Notes: generated from the sequence alone by a model not told the origin. A stretch of DNA of 64,000 bases from Paludibacteraceae bacterium (GCA_017527905.1 JAFXPK010000014.1:1-64000); one strand, 5' to 3'. Counted from the stretch's first letter, positions 42,829-52,881 are shown. A program made the numbers and translations.

Positions 42829-45800
42829 TTATTGTTTTAATACTTTAGCCTTCACATCGTCGATGGTGATAATGAAGAGGCCGGAAACCATTCCGAAGTT
42901 ATCGACTGGTATGGTCAATTCGTCACCTTCGAATGTTGTCGGTCCGTAGATGGTTGTGCCGAACTCATTGTCCACAGTTAGTGTATGCTCCGTATTCGTG
43001 AAGTTGTGCAACTTGATGGTTGCGGTGCTTCCGTTGCGGATAGGGTTCGGCATCACCGTGATGTCCCTAGCCTTGTTGAGCGGGTTGTACCAGTCGCTTC
43101 TGGTGCAGGTCCTTAATTCCTGGTCTGTTCCTCCGTTGATGATCACGTGGTAGGTGCCGGAGAGGCCGCCCATTTCTTGGTAATAAGGCAATGTGGCCCC
43201 TTCAACCTTTTCTCCGTTGTGGTACCATTGGAAGGTCTCGAATTTCCTTGTGTCATTCTTGATGACGCTGATCACATCCCTGTATATCGCAATGGTATAG
43301 TCTTGGCTGAGGTTCACGTTGATGATCACCTTGGCTGGCTTGGACAAGGCTGAATCTTCGTTCCTGAAGACTACGTTCGCCTCATATTTCCCTTCCAGAC
43401 ATCCTTCTGGTATTTGGATGTCGATTTGGTTATCGCTTGGCACTGAGGTCCACTCCTTGTCTGAGAAGCCTTGCGTCTTAGCGGAGTCGGAGAAGGTGAG
43501 CATGTAGTCGATGGCTACACCGTCCTTGATGGTATAGCTGATGTGACCATCCTCTCCTTGGCAATATCCGTCCTCGTTCACTGAGAATAATTGGCCGTTC
43601 GCTAAAGCCTCGAGGCTGACCAGTTTCTTCAATGCGATGTTGTTCTTTGTGTCACAACGGGTACAAGTGAAGGTTTTCACACCCTCTTCTGTCTCGGTTG
43701 GCTCTTTGGTGATGGCACCATTGTCGAAGTCATGTCCGATGGCAGGTGTTTTGACCGTGTCTTTCTTCACGTCGCATCGCTTGCAATGTATGGAGTTTAT
43801 GCCTTCCTCTGTACACGTTGCTGGTTTGTCGACCGTATATGTTGTGTCGAATTCATGACCTAATGCGGCGATAGCCTCTTTCTTTGTTTTCTCGCAAATG
43901 GTGCATGCGAACGTGATGGTGCCCTCCTTTGTGCAGGTTGCCGCTAGGGTAGTGTCGCCTGCGTTCCAGCTATGGCCTTTGGCGGCGATAGTGTTCTTGC
44001 TTCTGCTCAGTTCAGCTTGGCAGACCGTGCAATAGATGGCATCCTCGTAGGAACCGCCTTCTGTACATGTGGCAGGTTGTTCATGTTCCCTGACAGGTTC
44101 TCCGCCGATGTGTCCTGGAGATTTGACAACGGTGATGTCCGTCTTCACATCGCAGCGGACGCAGTGTCTAGACTTGTTACCGTCGCTGGTGCAAGTGGCT
44201 TTTATGTCCACAGTGAACGTGTCCGCATATTGGTGACCCAATGCGCTGATTTCTCTGGTCTCAGTAACGTGGCACACTTTGCATGTGTGGCTGATGATAC
44301 CCTTACCTATGCAGGTTGGCTCCACGGTGTTGATCTCCGGGTTCCATCGGTGACCCAATTCTTCGATTACAGTATGTATTCTGCTGAGTTCTGTCTTGCA
44401 GACTGCGCAGTATTCAACCGTGTCGCAGGATCCTGCTTTCGTACAGGTCGCCGCCGTGTCGTTCTCAATGACTTTTGCAGCTGCGAGGTGTCCCGTCGCA
44501 CGTATCGTGTCTTCAAATCCGTGTATGTCGCAACGGATACAATGTTTGGATTGTAATCCGTCGGTGAGGCAGGTGACCGGTTTGTCGATGGTGAATGTGT
44601 CGGCGTATGTGTGGCCTAATGCGCCCACGTTCTTCGTGTCGACAGCACCACATACAGTACAAGTGAAGGTCTTGATTCCTCCTTCCGTACAGGTTGGTGC
44701 CACCACATCCGTGCCTTCGTTCCATTGATGGCCTGTGGCTGGTTCCGCCACACCAGAGGTGCGGCTAAGCTCCAAGTCGCAGAATTTACATTTGATAACC
44801 TCTGTATAGGTTCCAGGCTCAAGACAGTTGGCCGGTTTGTAGTCCTCCTTGATTGGTTCTCCTGGCTGGTGGTCGGTCGCTGGCATCATCACAGTGTCTT
44901 TGCGTACCTCGCAACGGATACAGTGCCTTGACTTCTGACCGCCGGCTTGGCAGGTCGGTTCCACATCCACTGTGAAGGTGTCTGCGAAGGCGTGGCCCAG
45001 CGCTTCTGTGATTTTATCTTCTTTCGCATGGCAACGGTCGCATACCTTGGTGATACGTCCGCCCTTGGTGCAAGTAGGTGCTTCGATCGTGTCGCTCTCG
45101 GTCCATTGGTGACCCAATGGGGAAATCTCCCTCTTGTCGAACTTGGCGTCGCAACCTGTGCGGGTGCAATGTCTTGATTCGCTACCCAATTCGAGGCATG
45201 TGGCCGGTACGTCCACCGTATACTCCTCGGCGAAGGCGTGACCCATCGCACTCACAGTGTCTTTTGCGATGTTCTTGCATATTTTGCAGGTGTAGAGGAC
45301 GATTCCAGACTCCGTGCAGGTTGGTTTCACGAAATACTCCTCCGTACCCTCGTAGTCGTGTCCTTTCGCCTTGTCTATCTTGTGGCTGGTCCGCAATAGG
45401 ATGCCGCATCTGTCGCAATAGAAGGATTCGTCGTGTGAACCATCTTCCGTACAAGTCGCTTCCACGATGTTCTCCCGTCTCACGGAACTCTCCAAGTGAC
45501 CTGGACTAGGGATGACGGTGGTACCAGTCTTCGCGTCGCAGCGTGAGCAGTGCTTAGACTTGCTTCCTCCCTTCGTACAGGTTGGTGGCACGTCGATGGT
45601 GTAGTCATTATTCCAATCGTGTCCTAATCTGCTGATAGTGCTGTCGACGGTGGTGCCGCACACCTCGCATTTGAACTTCGTCTGTCCGTTTTCTGTGCAG
45701 GTGGCTTCTTTTACCACTTCGAAGGCCTTAAGTATGTGTGTGCCCTTCGGAAGAGTGGAAATCTCTATTTTCTCCAAGCATCCGTTGTGGATACAGTGCT

Positions 45801-48480
45801 TTGATTGAACACCTTCATCCATGCAAGTCGGTACTCTGTCGATGGTGAATGTATCGGCGAATTCGTGGCCAAGGGCTTCGATTACTCTTGTCTCAATATT
45901 GCCACACACTGAGCATTTGTATTTTGCTTGTCCCGCTTTCGTACAGGATGGCTGAATCTCGATGGTGTCCAGTTCCATCTTGTGACCTGTCGGAGCAATT
46001 TTTGTCACGTCGATGGTGACTGTACAGCTGTCGTGGAGACAGTGTTTGGATTTCGCGCCTTCGGTCTCGCACAATGGCTCGACGTCTATGGTGAATTCGT
46101 CGCTGAACAGGTGTCCTAACGAATCCACAGCCTCCTTCTTCGTTGTGTGGCACACTCCGCAAGTGATGCTCTTCTCGCCTGGGATAGTACACTTCGGTTG
46201 GATGGTTATGACGGTGTCGCTCCAATTATGGCCAGGGGCTTCGATGACGGTGATTTCCGTCCTCTCGGTACACCTTTGGCAATGCTTTGATTTTTCTCCG
46301 TCTTCTGTGCAAGAAGCTTGCCTGTCGATGGTGAACTCCTCAGCGAAATCGTGCCCAAGGGCTGCCGTGGTGTCGATCTTTGTCGTGTCTGCTCTAAGGC
46401 AAGTGTAGGTAGTCAGACCTGTTTCCGTACAGGTAGGCGCCAAAGTGATCACACCATCATCCCATGTGTGTCCCAAGGCTGGAATCACTTCGATTGCTTC
46501 CCTTTTCTCGCAACGGGAGCAGTGCTTGGATTGTTCGCCGGCGGTCTTGCAGGTTGCAGGGATGTCGATTGTGAATGTGTCTGCAATATCATGTCCTAAT
46601 TTCTTTATCTTCACACCATCCGCGGTGGTTCCACATCTGGTGCATGTGCGGTTTACAATGCCCTCTTCCGTACAAGTCGCTGCGACGATAACGGAATCGA
46701 TAGCCCAAATGTGTCCACCGTTCGCTTCGAGTTCTACGGTGTCTATGCTGACCGCACAACCTTCGTGGATACAGTGTCTGGACTTAAATCCATTGTCCAC
46801 ACAGTTTGGCTCAAGGTCGATTGTATATTCGTCGGAGAATTCGTGCCCGATAGCTGGGATAGGGGTTACCTCCCTCTTCTCTTCACAACGTGAACAGTGT
46901 TTGGACTTGCTTCCCTCTTCGGTGCATTTTGGTTGCACATCGACAGTGAAGGTGTCCACGAAATTATGGCCTAAAGCCATGGTGTTTTCAATTTTGAATG
47001 CGTCACAGAATAGACAAGAGATGGAGTCTGAACCTCCTGCGATGCAGGTTGGCGCAAGGATCGTAGTGGTGTCTCTTCCCCAAGTGTGAGGTTTTTTCAC
47101 GATGCTTTCAATGTCAGTCTTCGCTTCACAACCTACTCGTCTACAGTGCTTGGATTGACTTCCCTCCATGCTGCATGTCGCCTCTACGTCAATGGTCGGG
47201 ATTGGATTGAAGTCATGTCCGAGTGCGTCGATGGAGTCCGTTTTGGTTGCGTCACATTGTAGACATTTGATGGATTGAACACCTTTCTCCTCGCATTTAG
47301 GCTCCGTGATTGTGGTCGTGTCTCTGCCCCAAGTGTGAGGAAGCATAGCGTCTGTAATCTCCTCAGAGTAGGAGGTATATTCGCATATCGAGCATTTGTA
47401 CTGGAACTTATGTGCGCCTGTATGTGTGCAGGTCGGTTGGGAAATCTCAACAACTGTCGTGTCGAATTGGTGCGCCGTGATGGTGTAGGTCGCATCCATG
47501 GTGGTCACGGCGTAGTTCGGGTTCGGGTCTTCCCCTTCTATTCTTATGTTGATGTTGTATACGCCAGCGGAGTCTCCCGGTGTGCGACTGATGGTGATGC
47601 CATTCAATGTCTCACCCGGCACTTCGCCTGTTGTGAGGTAAGTTAGTTCTATTGGATTTTGTCCTTCGTGTGTCACGACTGGGTTGGCGGAGACTGTGGC
47701 TTCTCTTTTCCCGATGTGAACGATACCGTCGATGATAGTGTCCGCAAAGCCTTTTTGGGAGGCTTTAACTCTAATTATGTATTCTCCGGCATTGATGTAT
47801 GAAGGCTTTTCGGTTAAGTTGAACTCGCCGTCGCCCTCCGCATAGCTCAATGTGCAGCCGGAAGCATCGCCCTCGGTGGAGACGTTTATGGTGTGCGCCC
47901 AACTATCGTATACTGGATAAGCGTTTTCGACGCTGACGCCCGTCAATTGAGGTTTGCCTACCAACTTCACGTCGAAGCTGGATGAACTGCTTTCCCCGAA
48001 CAAGAAATTAAGGGTGAGAGTTCCTCCGGAATAATTTTCCGGCGCAACGAATTTGAGGTTGTCCAAAATGACGTGTACCGTGTCGTTATCATTCAGCATG
48101 CTGTTGATCGCGATGGAGGCGCTGGAGGAGTTGACGTTGTTATCTATATCACCCACTACCGTCTTGCTGTTTTCTCCGAGAATGTATACCGCGTTTTTGT
48201 CGGAATTTTCTAACGCCATGATGATGTCAGGCAACTCCAATTCGTAGTATTCTCCAAGGCTGATTTGATTGACATCCAGGGCCAATTCGTATTTGAGCTG
48301 ATACGTCTTTGACGTGTCGATTATTGCCCCGGTGGTGAGCAAATTGGTCTCGTCATTTGGCTCTGTCATGGAAACGTTTTGTCCCGTGATGATAGAGTTG
48401 AATGGCTCTGCGTATGTGCTGTTTAGCACACACCATAACGGGAAAAGAACTAATGCCGTGAGTCTAAAAAATCTTTTCAT
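42829..48480 (-). CDS. Giant secreted protein with 31 Cys3-His repeat units and T9SS sorting domain
   Basis: 1883 residues. Signal peptide (1-24); beta-rich region (25-175); two MBG/Ig-like domains (about 175-335); 31 tandem units of about 41 residues (337-1620); Ig-like domains (about 1621-1800); and a T9SS sorting domain at the end (MPNPIRNGSTATIKLHNF ... GLFIITIDDVKAKVL). Nearly every unit has a Cys in PTCTxxG, a CxxC (or Cx4C) pair and a GH near its end, which could bind a metal or form disulfides. It should be exported to the cell surface. Similar repeats are common in large surface proteins but I know of no function. It is upstream of and cotranscribed with the OmpA gene. Confidence 0.88.
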   Translation of the reverse strand: MKRFFRLTALVLFPLWCVLNSTYAEPFNSIITGQNVSMTEPNDETNLLTTGAIIDTSKTYQLKYELALDVNQISLGEYYELELPDIIMALENSDKNAVYILGENSKTVVGDIDNNVNSSSASIAINSMLNDNDTVHVILDNLKFVAPENYSGGTLTLNFLFGESSSSSFDVKLVGKPQLTGVSVENAYPVYDSWAHTINVSTEGDASGCTLSYAEGDGEFNLTEKPSYINAGEYIIRVKASQKGFADTIIDGIVHIGKREATVSANPVVTHEGQNPIELTYLTTGEVPGETLNGITISRTPGDSAGVYNINIRIEGEDPNPNYAVTTMDATYTITAHQFDTTVVEISQPTCTHTGAHKFQYKCSICEYTSYSEEITDAMLPHTWGRDTTTITEPKCEEKGVQSIKCLQCDATKTDSIDALGHDFNPIPTIDVEATCSMEGSQSKHCRRVGCEAKTDIESIVKKPHTWGRDTTTILAPTCIAGGSDSISCLFCDAFKIENTMALGHNFVDTFTVDVQPKCTEEGSKSKHCSRCEEKREVTPIPAIGHEFSDEYTIDLEPNCVDNGFKSRHCIHEGCAVSIDTVELEANGGHIWAIDSVIVAATCTEEGIVNRTCTRCGTTADGVKIKKLGHDIADTFTIDIPATCKTAGEQSKHCSRCEKREAIEVIPALGHTWDDGVITLAPTCTETGLTTYTCLRADTTKIDTTAALGHDFAEEFTIDRQASCTEDGEKSKHCQRCTERTEITVIEAPGHNWSDTVITIQPKCTIPGEKSITCGVCHTTKKEAVDSLGHLFSDEFTIDVEPLCETEGAKSKHCLHDSCTVTIDVTKIAPTGHKMELDTIEIQPSCTKAGQAKYKCSVCGNIETRVIEALGHEFADTFTIDRVPTCMDEGVQSKHCIHNGCLEKIEISTLPKGTHILKAFEVVKEATCTENGQTKFKCEVCGTTVDSTISRLGHDWNNDYTIDVPPTCTKGGSKSKHCSRCDAKTGTTVIPSPGHLESSVRRENIVEATCTEDGSHDESFYCDRCGILLRTSHKIDKAKGHDYEGTEEYFVKPTCTESGIVLYTCKICKNIAKDTVSAMGHAFAEEYTVDVPATCLELGSESRHCTRTGCDAKFDKREISPLGHQWTESDTIEAPTCTKGGRITKVCDRCHAKEDKITEALGHAFADTFTVDVEPTCQAGGQKSRHCIRCEVRKDTVMMPATDHQPGEPIKEDYKPANCLEPGTYTEVIKCKFCDLELSRTSGVAEPATGHQWNEGTDVVAPTCTEGGIKTFTCTVCGAVDTKNVGALGHTYADTFTIDKPVTCLTDGLQSKHCIRCDIHGFEDTIRATGHLAAAKVIENDTAATCTKAGSCDTVEYCAVCKTELSRIHTVIEELGHRWNPEINTVEPTCIGKGIISHTCKVCHVTETREISALGHQYADTFTVDIKATCTSDGNKSRHCVRCDVKTDITVVKSPGHIGGEPVREHEQPATCTEGGSYEDAIYCTVCQAELSRSKNTIAAKGHSWNAGDTTLAATCTKEGTITFACTICEKTKKEAIAALGHEFDTTYTVDKPATCTEEGINSIHCKRCDVKKDTVKTPAIGHDFDNGAITKEPTETEEGVKTFTCTRCDTKNNIALKKLVSLEALANGQLFSVNEDGYCQGEDGHISYTIKDGVAIDYMLTFSDSAKTQGFSDKEWTSVPSDNQIDIQIPEGCLEGKYEANVVFRNEDSALSKPAKVIINVNLSQDYTIAIYRDVISVIKNDTRKFETFQWYHNGEKVEGATLPYYQEMGGLSGTYHVIINGGTDQELRTCTRSDWYNPLNKARDITVMPNPIRNGSTATIKLHNFTNTEHTLTVDNEFGTTIYGPTTFEGDELTIPVDNFGMVSGLFIITIDDVKAKVLKQ
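43621..47472 (-). repeat. Array of 31 about-123-bp coding repeats in A, B and C types
   Basis: Three unit types alternate. Type A ends in ...TCxxCG...ALGHxF. Type B carries DTFTID...SKHCxRC...GHxW. Type C carries ...YCxxCxxELSR.... Units 7-16 run as A-B pairs; from unit 22 the order becomes C-A-B triplets up to unit 30. Unit 31 has lost its first Cys and final His, and unit 9 lost one Cys of its CxxC. Five B units (3, 6, 12, 14, 19) have Cx4C. Confidence 0.85.
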
Positions 48481-48641
48481 GTCGTTTTTTTTTGTTTCAT
48501 TCTTCTAATATAAGAAAAAAAATTGAACCTGCTTTCTGTAGTTTCGATTATTTGTCTTTCTAATTTATACTTCAATTAGCTTCATATACATACCTAATCA
48601 TCTTCCTTACTTGTTGCAGCGTCCTCTTCTTTTTCGAGTCG

Positions 48642-48649
48642 CAAAATTA
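48642..48649 (-). promoter_or_regulatory. Weak candidate -7 box of the giant repeat gene
   Basis: TAATTTTG on the minus strand would give a leader of about 155 bases. No -33 TTTG at the right distance. Otherwise 48481-48792 shows AT-rich sequence and no convincing gene. Confidence 0.3.
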
Positions 48650-48792
48650 CTCTTTTTTTGATAAATTGTCGTTGGAAGAGTGGAAATTTAGTTGTGCGAA
48701 ATGTTAAAGGATATGAATTTGCCCCGATATTCCGTTTGGATGATGGGCGAATTTGTCTTTGAAACAGGCGATTCGATGAAGATTGGCGAGAC

Positions 48793-48824
48793 AAAAAAGA
48801 GGAGAACAGTAAATGCTCTCCTCT
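48793..48824 (-). terminator. Terminator of the acyl-CoA carboxylase operon
   Basis: AGAGGAGA (48798-48805) pairs with TCTCCTCT (48817-48824). On the minus strand the hairpin is followed by TTTTTT. It lies 20 bases past the carboxyltransferase stop codon. Confidence 0.85.
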
Positions 48825-48843
48825 CGATTCTTATAAATAATTC

Positions 48844-50367
48844 TTACAAAGGTATGTTTCCGTGCTTCTTGGCTGGATTGGACCGTATCTTGGTGTGGGT
48901 CATATCCAATGCCTGGATCAGCTTCTCCCTGGTCTGGGAAGGGAGGATGATTTCGTCCACATAGCCCAATTCGGCTGCTCTGTATGGGTTGGAGAATTTC
49001 TCCTCGTACTCTTTGCGTGCCTTGGCTTTCTCTTCCTCCGTCGTCTCCTTGTAGAGGATGTTCACAGCTCCCTCTTGTCCCATCACGGCGATTTCAGCGT
49101 TAGGGTAGGCGAAGTTGACGTCCGCACCCGTATGCTTGCTGGACATGACGATGTAGGCACCTCCGTAGGCTTTACGAGTGATGACCGTGATCTTCGGTAC
49201 GGTCGCCTCCACGTATGCGTAGACGATCTTTGCTCCGTGACGGATGATACCACCGTGCTCTTGCGTGCAACCTGGCAAGAATCCTGGCACGTCCACGAAG
49301 GATACGATAGGAATGCTGAAACAGTCGCAGAAACGGATGAATCGTGCGGACTTGTCGGCCGTGTCGATGTCGAGCACACCAGCGTTGTAGGCTGGTTCGT
49401 TGGCTACGATACCGATCACTTTACCCTCGATGTGGGCGAAACCGATGAGGATGTTTGGCGCGAAGTTCTCCATGATCTCGAAGAAGTATCCGCCGTCCAC
49501 AACAGCCTCAATGAGTTGTTTCATGCTATATGGCTTGCTTGGATCCTCCGGAATGAAGGTGTCCAAGTCTATTCCGTTCGGATTGATCATGGAGTTGATA
49601 CCAGCCCTCGGCACATCGTCCATGTTGTTGGACGGTAGGTAGCCTAGGAGCTCACGTACCATCATCAAGGTCTCTTCCTCTGTCTCGCCCATGAAGTGGC
49701 ATACACCGCTCTTGGAGGCATGTGTGCTGGCACCGCCCAACTCCTCTTTGTCCACTGATTCGTGGGTGACGGTCTTTACGACCTCCGGACCCGTGACGAA
49801 CATATGGCTATGCTCCTTCACCATGAAGATGAAGTCGGTGAGGGCAGGGGAGTAACATGCACCGCCGGCGCAAGGGCCGAGGATGACGGAAATTTGCGGG
49901 ATGACACCCGAAGAGATGGTGTTCTGGTAGAAGATGTCGCCATAGCCTGCGAGGCTGGAAACACCCTCTTGGATTCTGGCGCCTCCCGAGTCGTTCAATG
50001 CGATGATAGGCGCACCCATCTTCAGGGCAAGCTTCTGTATCTTGACGATTTTGTTCGCATTGGTGCGGCTCAATGAACCACCCAAAACAGTGAAGTCGTA
50101 TGCGTAGATGTAGACCAGACGACCGTCGATCTTACCATATCCGATGATGACGCCGTCGCCCGGCATCTGTTTGTTCTCCAATCCGAAGTTGTGGCATTGG
50201 TGTGTCACGAACTTGTCCATCTCCACGAATGTTCCTTTGTCGAGGAGCATCGCGATACGCTCGCGGGCGGTGTTCTTGCCCGCCTTATGTTGCTTTTCTA
50301 TGCGTGCGGCATCTCCCGCCTCCGCTTTCTTGTCAAGTTCGATGAATTTTTTGATGGCCGATTCCAT
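48844..50367 (-). CDS. Acyl-CoA carboxylase carboxyltransferase subunit (MmdA/PccB type)
   Basis: 507 residues with two crotonase-like halves. Motifs: NDSGGARIQEGVSSLAGYGD and GPCAGGACYSPALTDF for the acyl-CoA site, then FVDVPGFLPGCTQEHGGIIR and AYGGAYIVMSSKHTG in the carboxybiotin half. It transfers the carboxyl group between biotin and propionyl-CoA/methylmalonyl-CoA. ATG 50367 is chosen for the normal start (MESAIKKF). It is the last gene of accC-like / biotin-carrier / carboxyltransferase, so ATP-driven carboxylation (or its partial reverse, methylmalonyl-CoA decarboxylation) is likely in the succinate-propionate route. Confidence 0.94.
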   Translation of the reverse strand: MESAIKKFIELDKKAEAGDAARIEKQHKAGKNTARERIAMLLDKGTFVEMDKFVTHQCHNFGLENKQMPGDGVIIGYGKIDGRLVYIYAYDFTVLGGSLSRTNANKIVKIQKLALKMGAPIIALNDSGGARIQEGVSSLAGYGDIFYQNTISSGVIPQISVILGPCAGGACYSPALTDFIFMVKEHSHMFVTGPEVVKTVTHESVDKEELGGASTHASKSGVCHFMGETEEETLMMVRELLGYLPSNNMDDVPRAGINSMINPNGIDLDTFIPEDPSKPYSMKQLIEAVVDGGYFFEIMENFAPNILIGFAHIEGKVIGIVANEPAYNAGVLDIDTADKSARFIRFCDCFSIPIVSFVDVPGFLPGCTQEHGGIIRHGAKIVYAYVEATVPKITVITRKAYGGAYIVMSSKHTGADVNFAYPNAEIAVMGQEGAVNILYKETTEEEKAKARKEYEEKFSNPYRAAELGYVDEIILPSQTREKLIQALDMTHTKIRSNPAKKHGNIPL

Positions 50368-50390
50368 ATCTTTCAACTTTCAGTTTTTGA

Positions 50391-50912
50391 TTAATTGTTT
50401 GGTTCCGTTACCAACGGTTTTAGCTCGATGAGGGTCTGGTTGCCGGCGATGTTCTCGCCTTCCTGCACATTGATCTTCTTGATGATGCAGTCGTTGGCCA
50501 CCTTGTATTCGCTTTGCATCTTCATCGCCTCTACGATGATGACAGGTGCTCCCGCCTTCACTTCGTCACCCTCTTTCACGAGGATCTTGACCACCTTGCC
50601 AGGCATTGGGGTGAATACCCTGTCTTGCTTGAAGTTGGCGTTGCTCTTCTTCGAGAAGTGTTGGTAATTGTTCAATATTTCGACATTGAATGCCTTGAAT
50701 GCCACGCTGACCGTGTATTCCCTTCCGCTTTCGGACGGTTTCAGTTCGGCGTTGTAGGATCTGCCGTTCTCAGCGATGATGGAGCAGAGACCATTCTCCG
50801 CCATCACAATGTCCAAATGATAAATCTTATCGTCAACAGAGATGTCCACCTTGTTCTCGTCTTGGCTCAAGAGAGAAATCTCTTTTGTTTTGTTTCCGAT
50901 CTTTATTTTCAT
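50391..50912 (-). CDS. Biotin carboxyl carrier protein
   Basis: 173 residues. A linker region (about 1-95) precedes the biotinyl domain (about 100-170), with the target Lys in VEAMKMQSEYK and PMPGKVVKILVKEGDEVKAG. BirA should biotinylate it. It moves carboxyl groups between the biotin carboxylase (upstream) and the carboxyltransferase (downstream). The gene stands between the two enzymes, with 37 and 23 bases of spacing. Confidence 0.94.
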   Translation of the reverse strand: MKIKIGNKTKEISLLSQDENKVDISVDDKIYHLDIVMAENGLCSIIAENGRSYNAELKPSESGREYTVSVAFKAFNVEILNNYQHFSKKSNANFKQDRVFTPMPGKVVKILVKEGDEVKAGAPVIIVEAMKMQSEYKVANDCIIKKINVQEGENIAGNQTLIELKPLVTEPNN

Positions 50913-50949
50913 ATTGTGAATTTTAGTCTGTAATTGGTTTTTAGGAAAG

Positions 50950-52488
50950 TTAATCGTAGTTGCGCATGTTGTTGCGTCTGCCGAATTCTTTCCATCGGCT
51001 GATCTGCCTGTTGTCCGACGAGGTCGATGTGCTAGGCCTGTCTTGGTTCACCATGTAGTCGAAGTAAGCTGCGATGGCTGCGATGTCCTCGTCGGTGTGG
51101 ATTTCCTCGTCGTCCCCGTCCACATTGTCCAGCGACACGTTCTCCATGCGTTGCTTGTTCTCCTCGAGGAAAGCGGTCGTGTAGTGTCCCTTGACGAAAT
51201 CAGGCACTTCTAGGATCTTCCTCAAATAGCTGATGTTTGTCTTCACACCCGTGATCTTGTACTCGTAGAGCACGCGGCGCATACGCTCGATGGCGTAGGT
51301 TCTGTTGGCGGCCCAAACGACCAGCTTACTGATCATGGCGTCGTAGTACATTGGTATTTCGTATCCCTCGTAGCAGAAGCTGTCCACACGTACACCGATA
51401 CCTTGAGGCTCCGTGATCAGTTTGATGATGCCTGGGGTAGGAGTGAAGTTGTTCTCCGCGTCCTCCGCACAGATACGGCACTCGATGGCGTGTCCGCGTT
51501 GGGACAAGTCCTCTTGCTTGAAACGGAGAGGCTTGCCGTTCGCCACGTTGATTTGCTCCTTCACCAAGTCTACGCCGAGAACCTCCTCCGTGATAGGGTG
51601 CTCCACCTGCAGACGGGTGTTCATTTCAAGGAAATAGTAGTTGAGCTTGTCGTCCACCATGAATTCGATGGTGCCCGCACCCTCGTAGTTCACTGCCTTG
51701 GCGGCCTTGACGGCGATCTCACCCATCTTCTTCCTCACTTCGTCCGTCATGATTGGGGATGGAGTCTCCTCGATGACTTTTTGGTTCTTTCGTTGGATGG
51801 AGCACTCACGCTCGAAGAGATGAACCACATTCCCGTGCTGGTCCGCCAACACCTGGAATTCGATGTGGTGAGGATGCTCAATGAGTTTCTCCATATATAC
51901 GATGCCGTTCGCGAAAGACGCTTTGGCTTCCGATATGGCACTGTTGTATGCGTTCTCGAGCTCGTCTAAGGTGCGGACGATACGTATACCTTTACCTCCG
52001 CCGCCTGCGGTTGCCTTGATCATGACAGGCAATCCGATCTCCTTCGCCGCTTTCAAGGCGTCCTCGTAGGTGTCCAGGGACTCCTCGTTGCCGGGTACGA
52101 TAGGCACGCCCGCCGCCTTCATGATTCTTCTGGCTGAGATTTTGTCGCCCATCGACTCGATCGCCTCGAATGGGGCTCCTATGAAAATGATCCCCTCTTC
52201 CTTGCAACGCTTCGCGAAATTCGCGTTCTCGGAGAGGAACCCATATCCTGGGTGGATGGCATCCGCTTTGGTCTTTTTCGCAGCATCGATTATTTTGTCC
52301 ACGTTCAAATAACTTTCCGCTGACGGCGCAGGGCCGATACAGACGGCTTCATCCGCGAAAAATACGTGTCTCGATGTTCTGTCGGCTTCCGAGTAAACCG
52401 CCACGGTCTTGATGGACATCTCCTTGCAGGAGCGCATTACCCTCATGGCGATTTCACCTCTGTTGGCCACTAGAATTTTTGTTATCAT
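50950..52488 (-). CDS. Biotin carboxylase subunit of acyl-CoA carboxylase
   Basis: 512 residues. ATP-grasp carboxylase: KILVANRGEIAMRV opening, GYGFLSENANFA, KATAGGGGKGIRIV (glycine-rich ATP loop), ECSIQRKNQKVIEE, EFMVDDKLNYYFLEMNTR and HPITEEVLGVDLV. It carboxylates biotin with ATP and bicarbonate. The length exceeds free AccC (about 450) owing to a C-terminal extension rich in Asp and Ser (about 450-512). ATG 52488 is chosen because the family starts at KILVANRGE; 15 upstream codons are excluded. Promoter at 52637-52668. Confidence 0.94.
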   Translation of the reverse strand: MITKILVANRGEIAMRVMRSCKEMSIKTVAVYSEADRTSRHVFFADEAVCIGPAPSAESYLNVDKIIDAAKKTKADAIHPGYGFLSENANFAKRCKEEGIIFIGAPFEAIESMGDKISARRIMKAAGVPIVPGNEESLDTYEDALKAAKEIGLPVMIKATAGGGGKGIRIVRTLDELENAYNSAISEAKASFANGIVYMEKLIEHPHHIEFQVLADQHGNVVHLFERECSIQRKNQKVIEETPSPIMTDEVRKKMGEIAVKAAKAVNYEGAGTIEFMVDDKLNYYFLEMNTRLQVEHPITEEVLGVDLVKEQINVANGKPLRFKQEDLSQRGHAIECRICAEDAENNFTPTPGIIKLITEPQGIGVRVDSFCYEGYEIPMYYDAMISKLVVWAANRTYAIERMRRVLYEYKITGVKTNISYLRKILEVPDFVKGHYTTAFLEENKQRMENVSLDNVDGDDEEIHTDEDIAAIAAYFDYMVNQDRPSTSTSSDNRQISRWKEFGRRNNMRNYD

Positions 52489-52636
52489 ATCTTCACAAAC
52501 ATTTTGGGTTACGTCGGAATGTCCCGTTTTCACCCATATTCTAATTGGTTGATTAAATAAAGTCCCTTTATATTAATAGGTGTCAACCTCCGTAAACACC
52601 CTCAATGGTCTGGTTACACTAAAATTTAAATCACTG

Positions 52637-52668
52637 CAAAGTTATGTTTTTTTTCTGATAGATTCAAT
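52637..52668 (-). promoter_or_regulatory. Promoter of the acyl-CoA carboxylase operon
   Basis: On the minus strand ATTG (52668-52665) and TAACTTTG (52644-52637), 20 bases apart, match the Bacteroidota consensus. The leader is about 140 bases. The divergent region 52489-52881 otherwise holds only the opposite promoter and a C-rich hairpin (52819-52843). Confidence 0.7.
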
Positions 52669-52801
52669 AAAAATATGCTTATATGGGTGCAAAATGTTTG
52701 TTTTTATGTTAAATATTTCAGATTATAGTCTGTATAACATAGTTTTATAGATTTGTTCAAAAAAAAACCTTTTTTCAAGTTCCAAGTAAAATGAATTTAT
52801 A

Positions 52802-52809
52802 TACATTTG
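52802..52809 (+). promoter_or_regulatory. -7 box of the symporter gene
   Basis: TACATTTG. No clean TTTG at -33. Just downstream a G-rich/C-rich stem (about 52819-52843, GGGGAGGG with CCCCCCC) lies in the leader and might act on translation or attenuation. Confidence 0.45.
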
Positions 52810-52881
52810 CAAGTCATTTGGGGAGGGTGACGAATTCCCCCCCATTTGTTACTCTGAAATTAATTTTTGTATGATAATTTT

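Noticed and set aside
42829..48480. Periodic DNA repeats considered as a CRISPR array
   Set aside because: The repeats are coding, about 123 bases long, diverged at DNA level, with no spacer-repeat alternation.
48594..48794. Minus-strand frame of 66 residues between the giant gene and the carboxylase operon
   Set aside because: Composition looks random, its start lies in the terminator of the carboxylase unit, and no motif was seen.
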